Positions 1 to 8,954 of a stretch of 35,059 bases of DNA are shown here, in pieces. Position 1 is the first letter of the stretch; every line of letters starts with the position of its first letter. Location: positions 912,137 through 947,195 of the forward strand of contig BFEA01000472.1 in assembly GCA_003427395.1 (NCBI GenBank), written 5' to 3'. The notes beneath the pieces were generated by a model. It did no database searches, was not told the origin of the DNA, and saw nothing but the letters and a program-made list of their open reading frames with translations. This DNA comes from Chara braunii (taxonomy: Eukaryota; Streptophyta; Charophyceae; Charales; Characeae). The translations under genes were made by a program, and so were the position numbers.

Positions 1-406
1 CCCCCCCCCCCTTCAGCGGGAGGCTTGGTTAGTCGCAGGCGCGGTCCCGCCCGGTAGCCGGCGCAATACAGATTAACACCCCCTCTTCCCCACGGGTGGG
101 CGACCCCTAGACACTCCTCCTTCCCCCACACTCTGACCGGACGCCCTCCCTTCTTTTTGGAATCTGGATCAGACCGCTCGAGGACGAGTCGATGGCTGCC
201 ACCACTGGCTCGCGAGGCCAGGCCCACACGACCACCACTCGGCTCAGATCGGAGGCTCGAAATGGACCAAGCAAACGTGACCTGGTCCAGACGACAAAGG
301 ACTCTTTAATAGAGCTAGACCTCGTAAAAGCGACGGGAAATGTCGGTACACCGCATACAGGCGAACAGAGCTGACGAACACCGGGGCAAAAAAAAAAAGA
401 TAAAAA

Positions 407-640
407 CAGGCTTTCTTGAAACTTACAGATCACACTAGATCAGCCAGCGGCCGGCTCGAGGCCAGATATTTTTTGTCGGGCCGTTGAAAACAAAAATTTA
501 GGAACAACACTTGAATGGGAGCAGGGCGGGTAACCACCTGAGAAAGAAAAGAGGAAAGGAAAAGAAAAAAAAACAGGCTTTCTTGAAACATACAGATCAC
601 ACTAGATCAGCCCGCGGCCGACTCGAGCCCAGACGTCTTT
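407..640. repeat. 167-bp period direct repeat inside the LTR
   Basis: The segment beginning CAGGCTTTCTTGAAAC at 407 recurs at 574 with few changes over about 67 bp (TACAGATCACACTAGATCAG in each). The same pair is at 18448 and 18615 in the other LTR, so the duplication predates this insertion. Confidence 0.85.
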
Positions 641-2001
641 GACGAACTTTTTGCGAACAAGGAACTCTCGAAGAAACCCAGAAAACAAAATTTTTTGGAA
701 CTGCATCCAAACTGGGCGGGGTGTATAATCTTCGGGGGCCGGAAATAACTTTCTTGGGAGATACAGCTATGCCGTCAGCAAGAAACTCGGAGTCGGTAGT
801 GTCTCCTGACCGTTTTTTGCAGCGAACAGAAGTTGCTTCCCTCCCCTCCGAAACGTCGCTCAGTACGTCAGGGGTTCGAAGCTCGTGCGCACTAGCTGCA
901 GCAGCTCCCTCCCCTCGCGTCAGCCGCGTCGCACTGGCTTTCGCGGCTCGCCCCTTCCGACAAAGGAGATTCTCTACTTCTTCCTCTCGCTGTCCCTCCC
1001 GTCCTTTCTTCCACTCTTCTCTCTTTCTTCCTCTCTTTCCTCCCCCTTCCCTCTCCTTCCTTCGTCCCCGCTCACCTTCTTGCTCCCTGTGTGCGCAACC
1101 TCGAAACACGGCTTAACAGTGGGCTCGTCGAGCCTCCTAATCCGTGTGGCGGGTAAGACAGCGGCTGAAGTAGCTTCGGTCGAACCAGGCCACCGATCAG
1201 CGCTCGGTGGAGCGGTATTGCGGAGCTTAACAAATGATCGGCCTTCAACGGCATTTGCGGAGACGGTGACGAGAGCCGCAATAGGCCGTGAACGGAGGTA
1301 ACGAAAGACAACATCAATAGAGATCGGTCCTCAGCCCTCGGTTGTCCTCCCGGTACTTCTGACGGATCTGCATCGGTCGGACTTGATCAGCACTCCATGT
1401 CGCTTGTTGACGCCCACCACGTCGATTGAGAACGTTCGGCGGTCAGTCGAGTACATGTCGTTAGTGACGGGCGCTGCGTCGGTAAGAGCCGGACAACGAT
1501 CAACACTTGGCTGAGCAGTGCCTGTCGTCCAAGCCCGCCCGCGCTTAGGAGGCATAAGCCAGGATGTCACTCGAGCCCTCCTTCTTCCACGGACTGCTGA
1601 CGTCCTCCGTTTCCCCTCGCCCTTTCACTCTCTCTCTCTCTCTCTTCCTCTCTCTCTTGCTTCCTTCCCCGTTCCAGAGTGCAGTGCTTCCGTGAGCTCC
1701 CCTTGGATTTCCCCTTCCCCTCCCTTCAGCTATCTTAGACCACGACTGCCCCCCTCGTCGCTTATTCCACGTCACTCTCTCTTCCCGCTCCTTCCCATAG
1801 GCTGGTTTCTCTCTCCGGTTCACTCTCTCTCTTTCTCTCTCTCTCTCTTTCTCTCTCTTTTTCTACGCGGTGAGCTAGTCCGAGGTCTTCCTACATGTGA
1901 GGAGCCCGCTACCGTGGAGACGAGTGAATGCTAGCCCCCGTCTACCCTTCCCCTCAAGCCTTCTTTATCCCTCTCTTCTCTCTCACGCGCACTAGTCTCT
2001 C

Positions 2002-2203
2002 CTCCTGGCGCAAGCACCATCGGCCGACGAGCTCGTGCGCTGAGATACGTGCGCTCAGAACTTGTGCGTGCCAACCATGAGCTCCGACTCCCTCCTACGT
2101 GCACCGGGCTCTGCTCCTGGCGTAGGCACCCTCGACCGACGAGCTCGCGCGCTTAGACTCCTTCGTGCGTTCTATATTTGTGCGCGCCAACCCTGAGCTC
2201 CGA
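2002..2203. repeat. 112-bp period tandem repeat inside the LTR
   Basis: Two diverged units start CTCCTGGCG at 2002 and 2114. Each contains GACGAGCTCG and a closing CCAAC..TGAGCTCCGA block. The right LTR carries the same array, expanded by a further partial copy. Confidence 0.75.
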
Positions 2204-2930
2204 TTCCCCTCTTGAACCTCTCTCCTTGCTTCCACACAGCCGCTCGCTCCGGAGCTTCCGCAGCACCCCGTTCGGTTCCGGGTCGGGAGCGCGAAGGCGA
2301 GAACTCTTCGGTATCGCCCTCTCTCTCTCCCATACGCCAGCGAATGTTATCCTCGAGCGCGCACTGCGTGTACTCGCTAGCTTTTAACCTCCGTGTGCTT
2401 TTTTTTTTTCAGGCTCCTCTCTCTCTCTTTTATACCCTCAGTCCCTCGTTACTTCCTCCTTCTGTATACGGCATTCGCATCTCATTCTGCTAACGTTTCC
2501 GAAATTTTCCCTTCTTCCCGCCGTTCACCTTAAATTTTTCGAAAATTTTTCTTACTTCCCGCTCACCCTTGCTCCCCATCCGTTAGATCCAGCGTTTCCC
2601 CATCCTCGACCAATTACGGCTCACCTTTTCCTCAAGGTAGGATCGATATTGCTTTGTTCGGTCGATAACCTCCCGCCGGCAGCACTTGTCCCTTTCCAAT
2701 CTTTGTTACTTGCTGCACAAGTCCGTTGAGCTCCCTTGTCCGTTCGTTTTCTTCCTCCGGGATCTGGCGGGAGCTCTGATAGACGGCGCACCCCAGTACC
2801 AGCTCTAGTGCAGTTCGTTGCCCGACCGTTCGTACCCTTCGGCGCTGGTGATGTTTTCCGTACCTTCGAGAGCGTCGACTCTATTCCTCTTCTTCCCTCC
2901 CCCTCTCTTTGCCACATAGTTTCTTTCTCC

Positions 2931-3173
2931 CGACATTTTCCACCTTTTCCCACTTACTCTAGTCGATCCAGACTTCTTTTCCTCCTCCAATCGCAACTCG
3001 CCCCTCACCCTCGACAGGATCTTGATCAACCCCACTCTTCTTCGACTGACAGTCGCGCCATCCTCGAAATTTTCCACTACTTCCCGCTCCTTCTCTCCTC
3101 CTCTCTTCGTTCCTTGTCGCTCCAGACTTCTTCACCTCCCTCCAATCGCAGGTCATCCCTCACTCTCGGCGGG
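2931..3173. repeat. Diverged pyrimidine-rich duplication inside the LTR
   Basis: The blocks 2931-3018 and 3064-3173 share ATTTTCCAC, TCCAGACTTCTT and TCCAATCGCA in the same order and spacing class. A related weaker block lies near 2500-2630. Equivalent blocks are in the right LTR around 21040-21280. Confidence 0.6.
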
Positions 3174-4242
3174 ACCCCCATCGTGCCCGCTCTCCTCAGG
3201 GTTGCCCAATGCCCTCACCTGGTTCGGCGAAGCCGCTGGCACGTGCCGATTCCTTCTCCCTTTGACTGTCCGTCTCACCGCGCATATCTGATGCGACTCT
3301 TGGTTTAGATGGGTCCTGGCTTTAGCCAGCGGATTCGTAATCAGCCCGTTCGTATTCCCTTCCGTCTGGAGCAGCGGTCTCGTTCCCCATGCTTTCAAGA
3401 GTCCGTTATCAAGAACTTGCGACGCTCTCGTTCCCTCCCTCTCCACGTAACTCACTTTCCCGCTGACTTCCGCTGGCGACCTTCCCCCTTCTTCTACCGC
3501 CAATCGCGCGCGTAGCCTCCTCCAGTCGGACCCCGGATTCGCCTGGTGGGTCCCTCAGGCAGTAAAAGCTACTAGCTGGCTCTTCTCACCATTCGCCTGC
3601 CTCAGGGACGCACCCCAGATCTCACAGGAATCAGATCCCCCCTTTTCCAACCACCCGTATACGGTCCACTCCTCGGCCCTTGCATGAGCTTTGGATCCGC
3701 TGGTGGCGGCCCTCGGTCACAGTCCCCTACCTCGCTTGGAGTGACTCCAGGCCGCCGACACCAAACCCCTTCGACTCTCTCCGTCTTACCNGCCCAAGCC
3801 CGCAAGNTTGTTTATCTCGGGACTGTGNCAAGGGAGCCTGCTTGTTATCCCCCCTGTAGTTATTCCCCTGACCCTCCTCGTGCCGAAGTCCCGTCCGATC
3901 GCAATGCTTCAGGTGCTGCTGATAGCCCATGCTCGGGCCCTCTGTAGGTCCCTTATTTTCGGCCCTCACTCGACAGTCCGCCGTTCGTTCCCGTTTTCCT
4001 GGTCNTGGCATNNAAAAACTCCGATTTTCGTGATCNGCGCGAGCCCGCTCNTGACCAAAATTTGGACCGCCACTCCAGCCANTAGAAGGGTAAGTGCGAA
4101 GACCCGGACACCCGGGGACATCCACAAATGNTACATTCACATGCACTCATACGTCAAAACCAAGCAAAACTGTAAAAACAAAGAAGAAAAAAGTTCTTTA
4201 TTTCAAAGAAAAACACTTCGGCTGTTAGACAGCCGCCCGACA

Positions 4243-4727
4243 ACCAGCCCACAACCCAATTCTCGCCGTCCCCGGCGAGCATTTCCCTCTGTTTTTCACC
4301 TCTCCTCATTTCAGTTCATCCCGTCTCCCTTGGTTCCCCCGGATGCCCTTTACCTTTTCGATGCCTGTTCTCCCTAACTATGCCCGTCTTCCCTAACCAC
4401 GGTACAAAATTCCTTTCGGCATCACAACATATCGCCCTTTTCCGACTCACGTTTTCCTAACTATGGTACATTCTCCCCTTCGGCCCAGTGACACATGTCC
4501 CTTTTTAACTATGGTACAATCACCCTTCCCATGACTAAGACTCTTGGCGCCTCATCCTATGACCGTCTTTGTCTCCTTCTCCTCTTCTCGAGCCTCTCTC
4601 TCTTCCGTTTTCTCTCTCTTCTCTCTCGTTTGATTTTCAAGGCTCTCCTTGAGGCACTCCTTTTCTCTCTCAGCCTGCGCTTCCCTAACTGATCGGCGGC
4701 CTCTTCATCCTCTCTAGGTCTTTTCTT
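4243..4727 (-). other. Internal 3' region between integrase and the 3' LTR
   Basis: No gene is seen. A motif like CTAACTATGGTACA appears four times (about 4372, 4392, 4455 and 4505), followed by a CT-rich tract at 4560-4680. On the minus strand the bases just before the LTR are G-rich (ending GGGCTGGT), but I could not identify a convincing polypurine tract. Confidence 0.5.
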
Positions 4728-6061
4728 CTACCGAGGGGTCTTTGGTAGGGAAGGCTTCTGAACCTTATACCCCTTCCTAGGTGGGCGAGACGAGGCCCCT
4801 TGTTTGGAGGTCTGCCCTTTTTCATGCGTGATGGTCAACTCTGCGCCGAGCGCTTCTTTCCCTTTTCGTTTTGGCCCCTCCCCAAGAGTCCCTCTCGATC
4901 GGAAGATCTTGAGACGAGCCCCTGCGATAGGGTCCCGCAGCCTACTCCCATCTAACTCCGCGAGCATATAGGCCCCCCCGTCCAATCTTTTTAGGACCTT
5001 ATATGGTCCCATCCATCGATTTGCCAATTTTCGGCTCCAGGTCTTTTCTAGTGACGAATCGTACATCAGCACTAGATCGTTCACCCCTATTGGCGTTTTT
5101 CGGACCCGCAGATTTTTGTCACATCTATCTTTCCCTTTCACCCTCTCTCTCTCGACGTTCTCACTGGTCGTGGCTACCCTGGCATCCAAGTTCTCGACTA
5201 TTTGCTGTGTCCGTGCTTCCAATAACTCACCCCTAGACATGTTGGTTTTCCATGAGATACTCGTCCAAGTGTCAATGTGAAACTCTATGGGTAGGGGACA
5301 ATGTCTGCCGAACCAAAGGGTGTAAGGAGGGTACCCAGTACTTTATTTGACCATGATGTTGTCCGCCCAAACTGCATACCGTAAATACTTGGGCCATTGT
5401 TCCGTGCGACCCCTACACCATTTCGCTAGGGTGTCCACAAGTGTCTGGTGTCCTCTCTCTACCGGCGCATTGCTTTGGGGGTGATAAGCGGTAGTATAGG
5501 CCGCCCCGATCCCTGCCTTTTCTAATAACATCTTGACCTTTGGCTCAAGAATTCCGCCCCCCTATCCATGACTATCCTCCCAACACACCCATACCGCGCG
5601 ATATACTCTAGGAGAAAATCACTTACCTCCTCCGCCGTCTTTTTCTTAATGGCCTTTGCTTCTATGAATCCGGTGAGGTCATCCCGGGCGTTGATTATGT
5701 ACCTAACACCGCCGACCCCTTTTGGCATGGTCGCTAAGTCGATATGGACCTTCTCGCCTGGGACCGTGGGAAGCGACGGAACTAAGGGTTCTTTGTATCG
5801 AACCGTTGCCCTTTTCTGGCAAGCCTCACAGGTAGAACAATACTTTTCCACTTCGGCGTATTGCCCGTCCCACCAATAAAGCCTGCGGACCTTATCGAAA
5901 GTACCCTTCACCCCTCTATGACCCCCAACGACCCCATCGTGTAACTCCTCTATGACCGCCCTTCTCTCCTCCGGGTCGCACAGCACCCTCATGGGTATTG
6001 CGAATTTGGTGGGTCTTTTGAACAGGTGGCCTCCCCGCAGGCAATATCCCAGCGCCTCTTG
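4728..6061 (-). pseudogene. int: Integrase (broken by a frameshift and a stop)
   Basis: This is the DDE integrase that inserts the element cDNA into the genome. An HHCC zinc domain (H..H within ELHDGVVGGHRG, then CSTCEAC) lies at about 5970-5820. The core has VHIDLA (first Asp, near 5740), VMDRGAEF (second Asp, near 5560) and NAPVERGHQ (Glu, near 5455). The C-terminus has a GPYKVLKRLDGGAY block (GPY/F domain) and a basic tail. No chromodomain is seen. The frame changes at about 5536, giving an apparent stop at 5522-5524, and a TAA lies at 5343-5345 with homology continuing on both sides. A TAG at 6062-6064 separates it from the RNase H part of the same frame. Family assignment is strong; function in this copy is lost. 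Confidence 0.9.
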
Positions 6062-6625
6062 CTAGATTTTTTCAGTCCCTGTTTCCCTACCGGCCAAGTA
6101 CAGCCCTATGTCTCGGTACTTCCCGTCGTAGAGATTTGCGAGAAAGGTCCTTGGGCCCCCTTCTTCCCCTCGGCTGCCCCCAGCTATTTGCGCTCTATTT
6201 GCGGCGACTTTCATTATCGCCTTTTTGGTCATTGCCTCTTCTTCCTTCTTAAGCCTAGGCATATCCTCTTCTCGAATGGGAAGCCGGGACAAGCCATCGA
6301 CGACTTGGTTTTTGGTCCCCGATATCCTCTCGACCCTATAGTCATAAAGCCTGATATGGATCATCCAGGGGACGATGGTCGGGTCTGTCAGTGAAAAATC
6401 CTTTTGGAGGACCGCGGCCACCGCCGTCGGGTCCACCCTTAGGAGAAATCGTCGTCCATACAAATAGTGACGCAAGGCTTTCAGGCAATGCAGTACCCCC
6501 AACACTTCCTTCTTGAATTGGCTATAATTTCTCTCTGCGGGGTTCAAGGTACGGCTCTCGAATCGCAAAGGTCTCTCTCTCCCTTCCGCATCCTTTTGTG
6601 ACAGGAGACCCCCCACCGAGTGAGG
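6062..6625 (-). pseudogene. RNase H domain and linker of pol (N-terminally deleted)
   Basis: This domain degrades the RNA strand during reverse transcription. The frame begins at VGGLLSQKD, continues with YSQFKKEVLGVLHCL (containing the expected Glu) and ends with VVDGLSRLP, which is typical of gypsy RNase H, followed by a Lys/Glu linker. The RT part ends in a TAA at 6626-6628. The stretch that normally carries the first catalytic Asp (a VDAS-type motif) is missing, so about 20-30 residues appear deleted there. The frame is shared with the upstream connection domain and with the downstream integrase, interrupted only by stops. Confidence 0.85.
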
Positions 6626-7863
6626 TTAGCGGAACTCCCCCTTCAAGGCTTCCATGGTCGTTGTTTGTTCTTCTCCCCAAACCCATCNTTCCGATTTCCT
6701 GAGGAGTCTTCTAAGGGGTTCCTCCTTCTCTCCATAGGCCTTTATGAAGATTCGCCAGTAGCCCACAACCCCTAGAAACTGCCGGACCTCCGTTATGGAT
6801 TTGAGCGGCGATGGCCAAATCATCAATTTTACTAGCTTCTCGGGATCGGGCCTCCGCCCCTCTTTATCACAAATGAACCCTAATATCTTGATGGAGGATA
6901 CGCCCCAGCGACTCTTAGTCCCGCTTACCGTGAGGTTCGCATCGTCTAGTTTCTCAAGGACGTCTCTGCATCTTTCATATGGTTGGCCACAAACTTTCTA
7001 ACCCCCGGGAAAACCCCGGTCTTATCCTGCTCGACCGACCCTTTTATCAGGAAATCATCCAGGAAGACCTCTACCTTCTCTGGTATGAATTCCTTGAGGA
7101 CCGCGATCATGGCCCTTTAGAACACGGCTACCCCATTCGTCCAACCCATCGGTACCACCATCATTTGAACCAGCCCTAAGGGTGTATGCATGGCGGTCAT
7201 GTGCCTGTCCCGGTAATCTAAGGGAATCCCGTCGTACCTTGAGAAGAGATCGCAACTAGAGTATATTGAGCGACCCGCTGACCCTTCTGCTAGCAAGTTG
7301 GCCTCAGGTATAGACCCCACGTCTCTTATGGTGACTGCATTGGTCCTCTGGAGGTTCTGGATCCATCTCAGTTTGTTGCTACATCCCTTCCTTAGAAAAA
7401 ACCACTTATTGGAGTAGGCACTCTCGCAAGGTTCCGCGACGAATGTCCTGATCTTTTCCTTGATGAAGGCCACTATCTCTTCTCTCTCCTTTTGAGCATA
7501 CTTCCATTGAGGCCTATCCTTCCAAGGGACGTGGGGGACCGTGTGGATCCGGGCTGGCTCAGCATACCTTGGGTCGATTCTCCCTCTCTCCGAGTCATCA
7601 AAGGCAATGGCCTTATCGCAGCTCCTTAAGGTCATTGCTATGAATTATTTTTCTTTCTCCGTGAGATTCCGATCTCCTATATCCATTTTCGCCAGTCTAT
7701 CGGTCGTTATCCTTTGCCCCTCCGTCTCTTTCCTCTTCCTGATGATATCGACTATTTCCTCTTCCGATATCGTAGCTTCCCCCGTTCTATCCCGACTGAC
7801 CGCGGCGGGTTTCACTTTCTCCGCCATGGTTTTGTGCTTCTTAACTCCGCTGGCTAGGGGCAT
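6626..7863 (-). pseudogene. Reverse transcriptase domain of pol (broken)
   Basis: This is the RNA-dependent DNA polymerase of the element. Visible blocks are YSNKWFFLRKG, the motif-A region YSSCDLFSRYDG (near 7250), MGWTNGVAVF, the catalytic VEVFLDDFLIKG (near 7060), TVSGTKSRWG and the thumb/connection motif VRQFLGVVGYWRIF (near 6780). In-frame TAA codons occur at 7645-7647 and 7117-7119, the latter where gypsy RTs usually have Gln in an FQR motif. The frame shifts near 6995-7010, and an N lies in the connection region. The ATG at 7863 overlaps the protease stop codon (ATGCCCCTAG). Homology continues past each break, so these are mutations rather than gene ends. Confidence 0.9.
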
Positions 7864-8954
7864 CCCTCCAAAAAAGACAAATTGACGTACCCACCGAACT
7901 CCTCTTCTTCGTCCTCCTTCTCGTACCCCATGCCGTCGTTAATCACTATCCTATCCCCCACGTCTTCGATCTCCATTTGGTCCTCCTTGGGTCCTCTATC
8001 CGTTAAGGGCACTTCCTCTAGACGGACTCGACACACCCTCGACTGGGCCCCCTTGCGCCTAGTAAGGCTGGTCCGGTTACGTTCATCTTGCGCGTCCACC
8101 GTCTTCAGGACCACTCTGATTCCATCAGGACTTTGGATCGAGAAAGTTTGACTTCCATCCGGCAAATCAACTGTGCTTGCATGTACCGCGCTTAGCCAAG
8201 TCCTCCCGATGATTAATTCGGAGGAACACTCTTGCACCGAAAAGATCGGTACCTTGGCCTCCACACCAGCTACCTCAATTACGGGGCTATGACACACCCC
8301 TTCTGCCGGTTGCAGCTTGTTATTTGCCACCACCATCGACATTGACACCCCTCGGTCTATCTCCAGGCCTAGCTCTTGCTCGATGGAGTCCCTACATACC
8401 GTAGACTCGGACCCATTGTCCACTAAAGCCCTCATTTTTTTCCCACTTACCACCGCCTGGAGCTGACCACTCCCTAGCACGTAGAACTTCTTGGCCTCTT
8501 CCCCCGAGAAGAAATTGGCCGGCAGCTCCTCCATGGTAATGCGGGTGGCCTGCACTTCTTCCTTGGCGGGACCTTCTACTGGCACCGTTGGCGCTACCGC
8601 TAGCGGGACCCTTACCTTCCTCGTGATGCTTAGGAGTTCCTCTCTGGCACTTTTGCTTGCGGCCAGATACTCTAAGAGGGTGCACTGCATGGGCTGCATC
8701 AACGTTCGCCTAAGGGGTGCTACCGTGTCTATCTCATCCAGGGTGCACTTCATTTCGAACTTTTTGGGGTCCCTCTTCTTGGGTGATTTTGGCGAAGTGG
8801 GCTCTTCTTTCTTCTCCTCCACTGCTTTCGCGTTGGTCATGGGCTGGTCATTGTCGCCGCTTTTCACCTCCGTACTTTCCGACACGCTCGCTTGGTTTTC
8901 AGATGTCTCAGCCCCGACCTGCGTCCTTGCCCTTGGGCCCTTGCCCTTGGGCAA
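7854..8954 (-). CDS. Aspartic protease polypeptide (retropepsin-like)
   Basis: The open frame is 366 codons. The first ~160 residues are a charged, low-complexity linker (Lys/Glu/Pro-rich). A retropepsin-like domain follows: ALVDNGSES (active-site loop, residues ~177-185) and SSELIIGRTW (the hydrophobic-hydrophobic-Gly motif, ~245-255). The active-site loop reads D-N-G rather than the usual D-S/T-G. An acidic tail (EKEDEEEEFGG) precedes the stop. The frame overlaps the 3' end of gag by about 90 nt in the -1 frame and has no ATG at its start (the first codon shown is TTG), so expression by -1 frameshifting from gag is likely. I found no canonical slippery heptamer in the correct phase. Its role would be cleavage of Gag and Pol. 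Confidence 0.82.
   Translation of the reverse strand: MPKGKGPRARTQVGAETSENQASVSESTEVKSGDNDQPMTNAKAVEEKKEEPTSPKSPKKRDPKKFEMKCTLDEIDTVAPLRRTLMQPMQCTLLEYLAASKSAREELLSITRKVRVPLAVAPTVPVEGPAKEEVQATRITMEELPANFFSGEEAKKFYVLGSGQLQAVVSGKKMRALVDNGSESTVCRDSIEQELGLEIDRGVSMSMVVANNKLQPAEGVCHSPVIEVAGVEAKVPIFSVQECSSELIIGRTWLSAVHASTVDLPDGSQTFSIQSPDGIRVVLKTVDAQDERNRTSLTRRKGAQSRVCRVRLEEVPLTDRGPKEDQMEIEDVGDRIVINDGMGYEKEDEEEEFGGYVNLSFLEGCP

Larger units (their letters stand above)
1..4242 (-). repeat. 3' LTR of the gypsy element (left, truncated by window edge)
   Basis: This segment matches 18042-22446 almost throughout; base 11 aligns with 18052, so about 68 bp of its outer end lie outside the window. Its inner end is ...CCCGACA at 4242, which pairs with the TGTCCGGG start seen in the right LTR and gives the usual TG...CA ends. 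It is strongly pyrimidine-rich on the plus strand with several CT microsatellite tracts. Open frames of up to 190 codons occur on both strands but are low-complexity and serine/proline/arginine-rich, and are not credible genes. Confidence 0.92.

Noticed and set aside
2736-3308. 190-codon plus-strand frame in the LTR, present also at 20844-21416
   Set aside because: It recurs only because the LTRs are copies. Composition is Ser/Pro/Arg/Leu low-complexity from CT-rich DNA, it overlaps internal DNA repeats, and minus-strand frames of similar length exist in the same place.
4728-7863. Reassigned stop codons (TAA/TAG as Gln, as in some ulvophyte algae)
   Set aside because: Only one stop sits where Gln is expected. 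TGA also interrupts frames, true frameshifts and a deletion are present, and long neighbouring frames are normal. Decay explains everything.
8880-8954. Canonical slippery heptamer for -1 frameshifting between gag and protease
   Set aside because: GGGCCCA is present in the overlap but in the wrong phase for gag, so I do not claim it.
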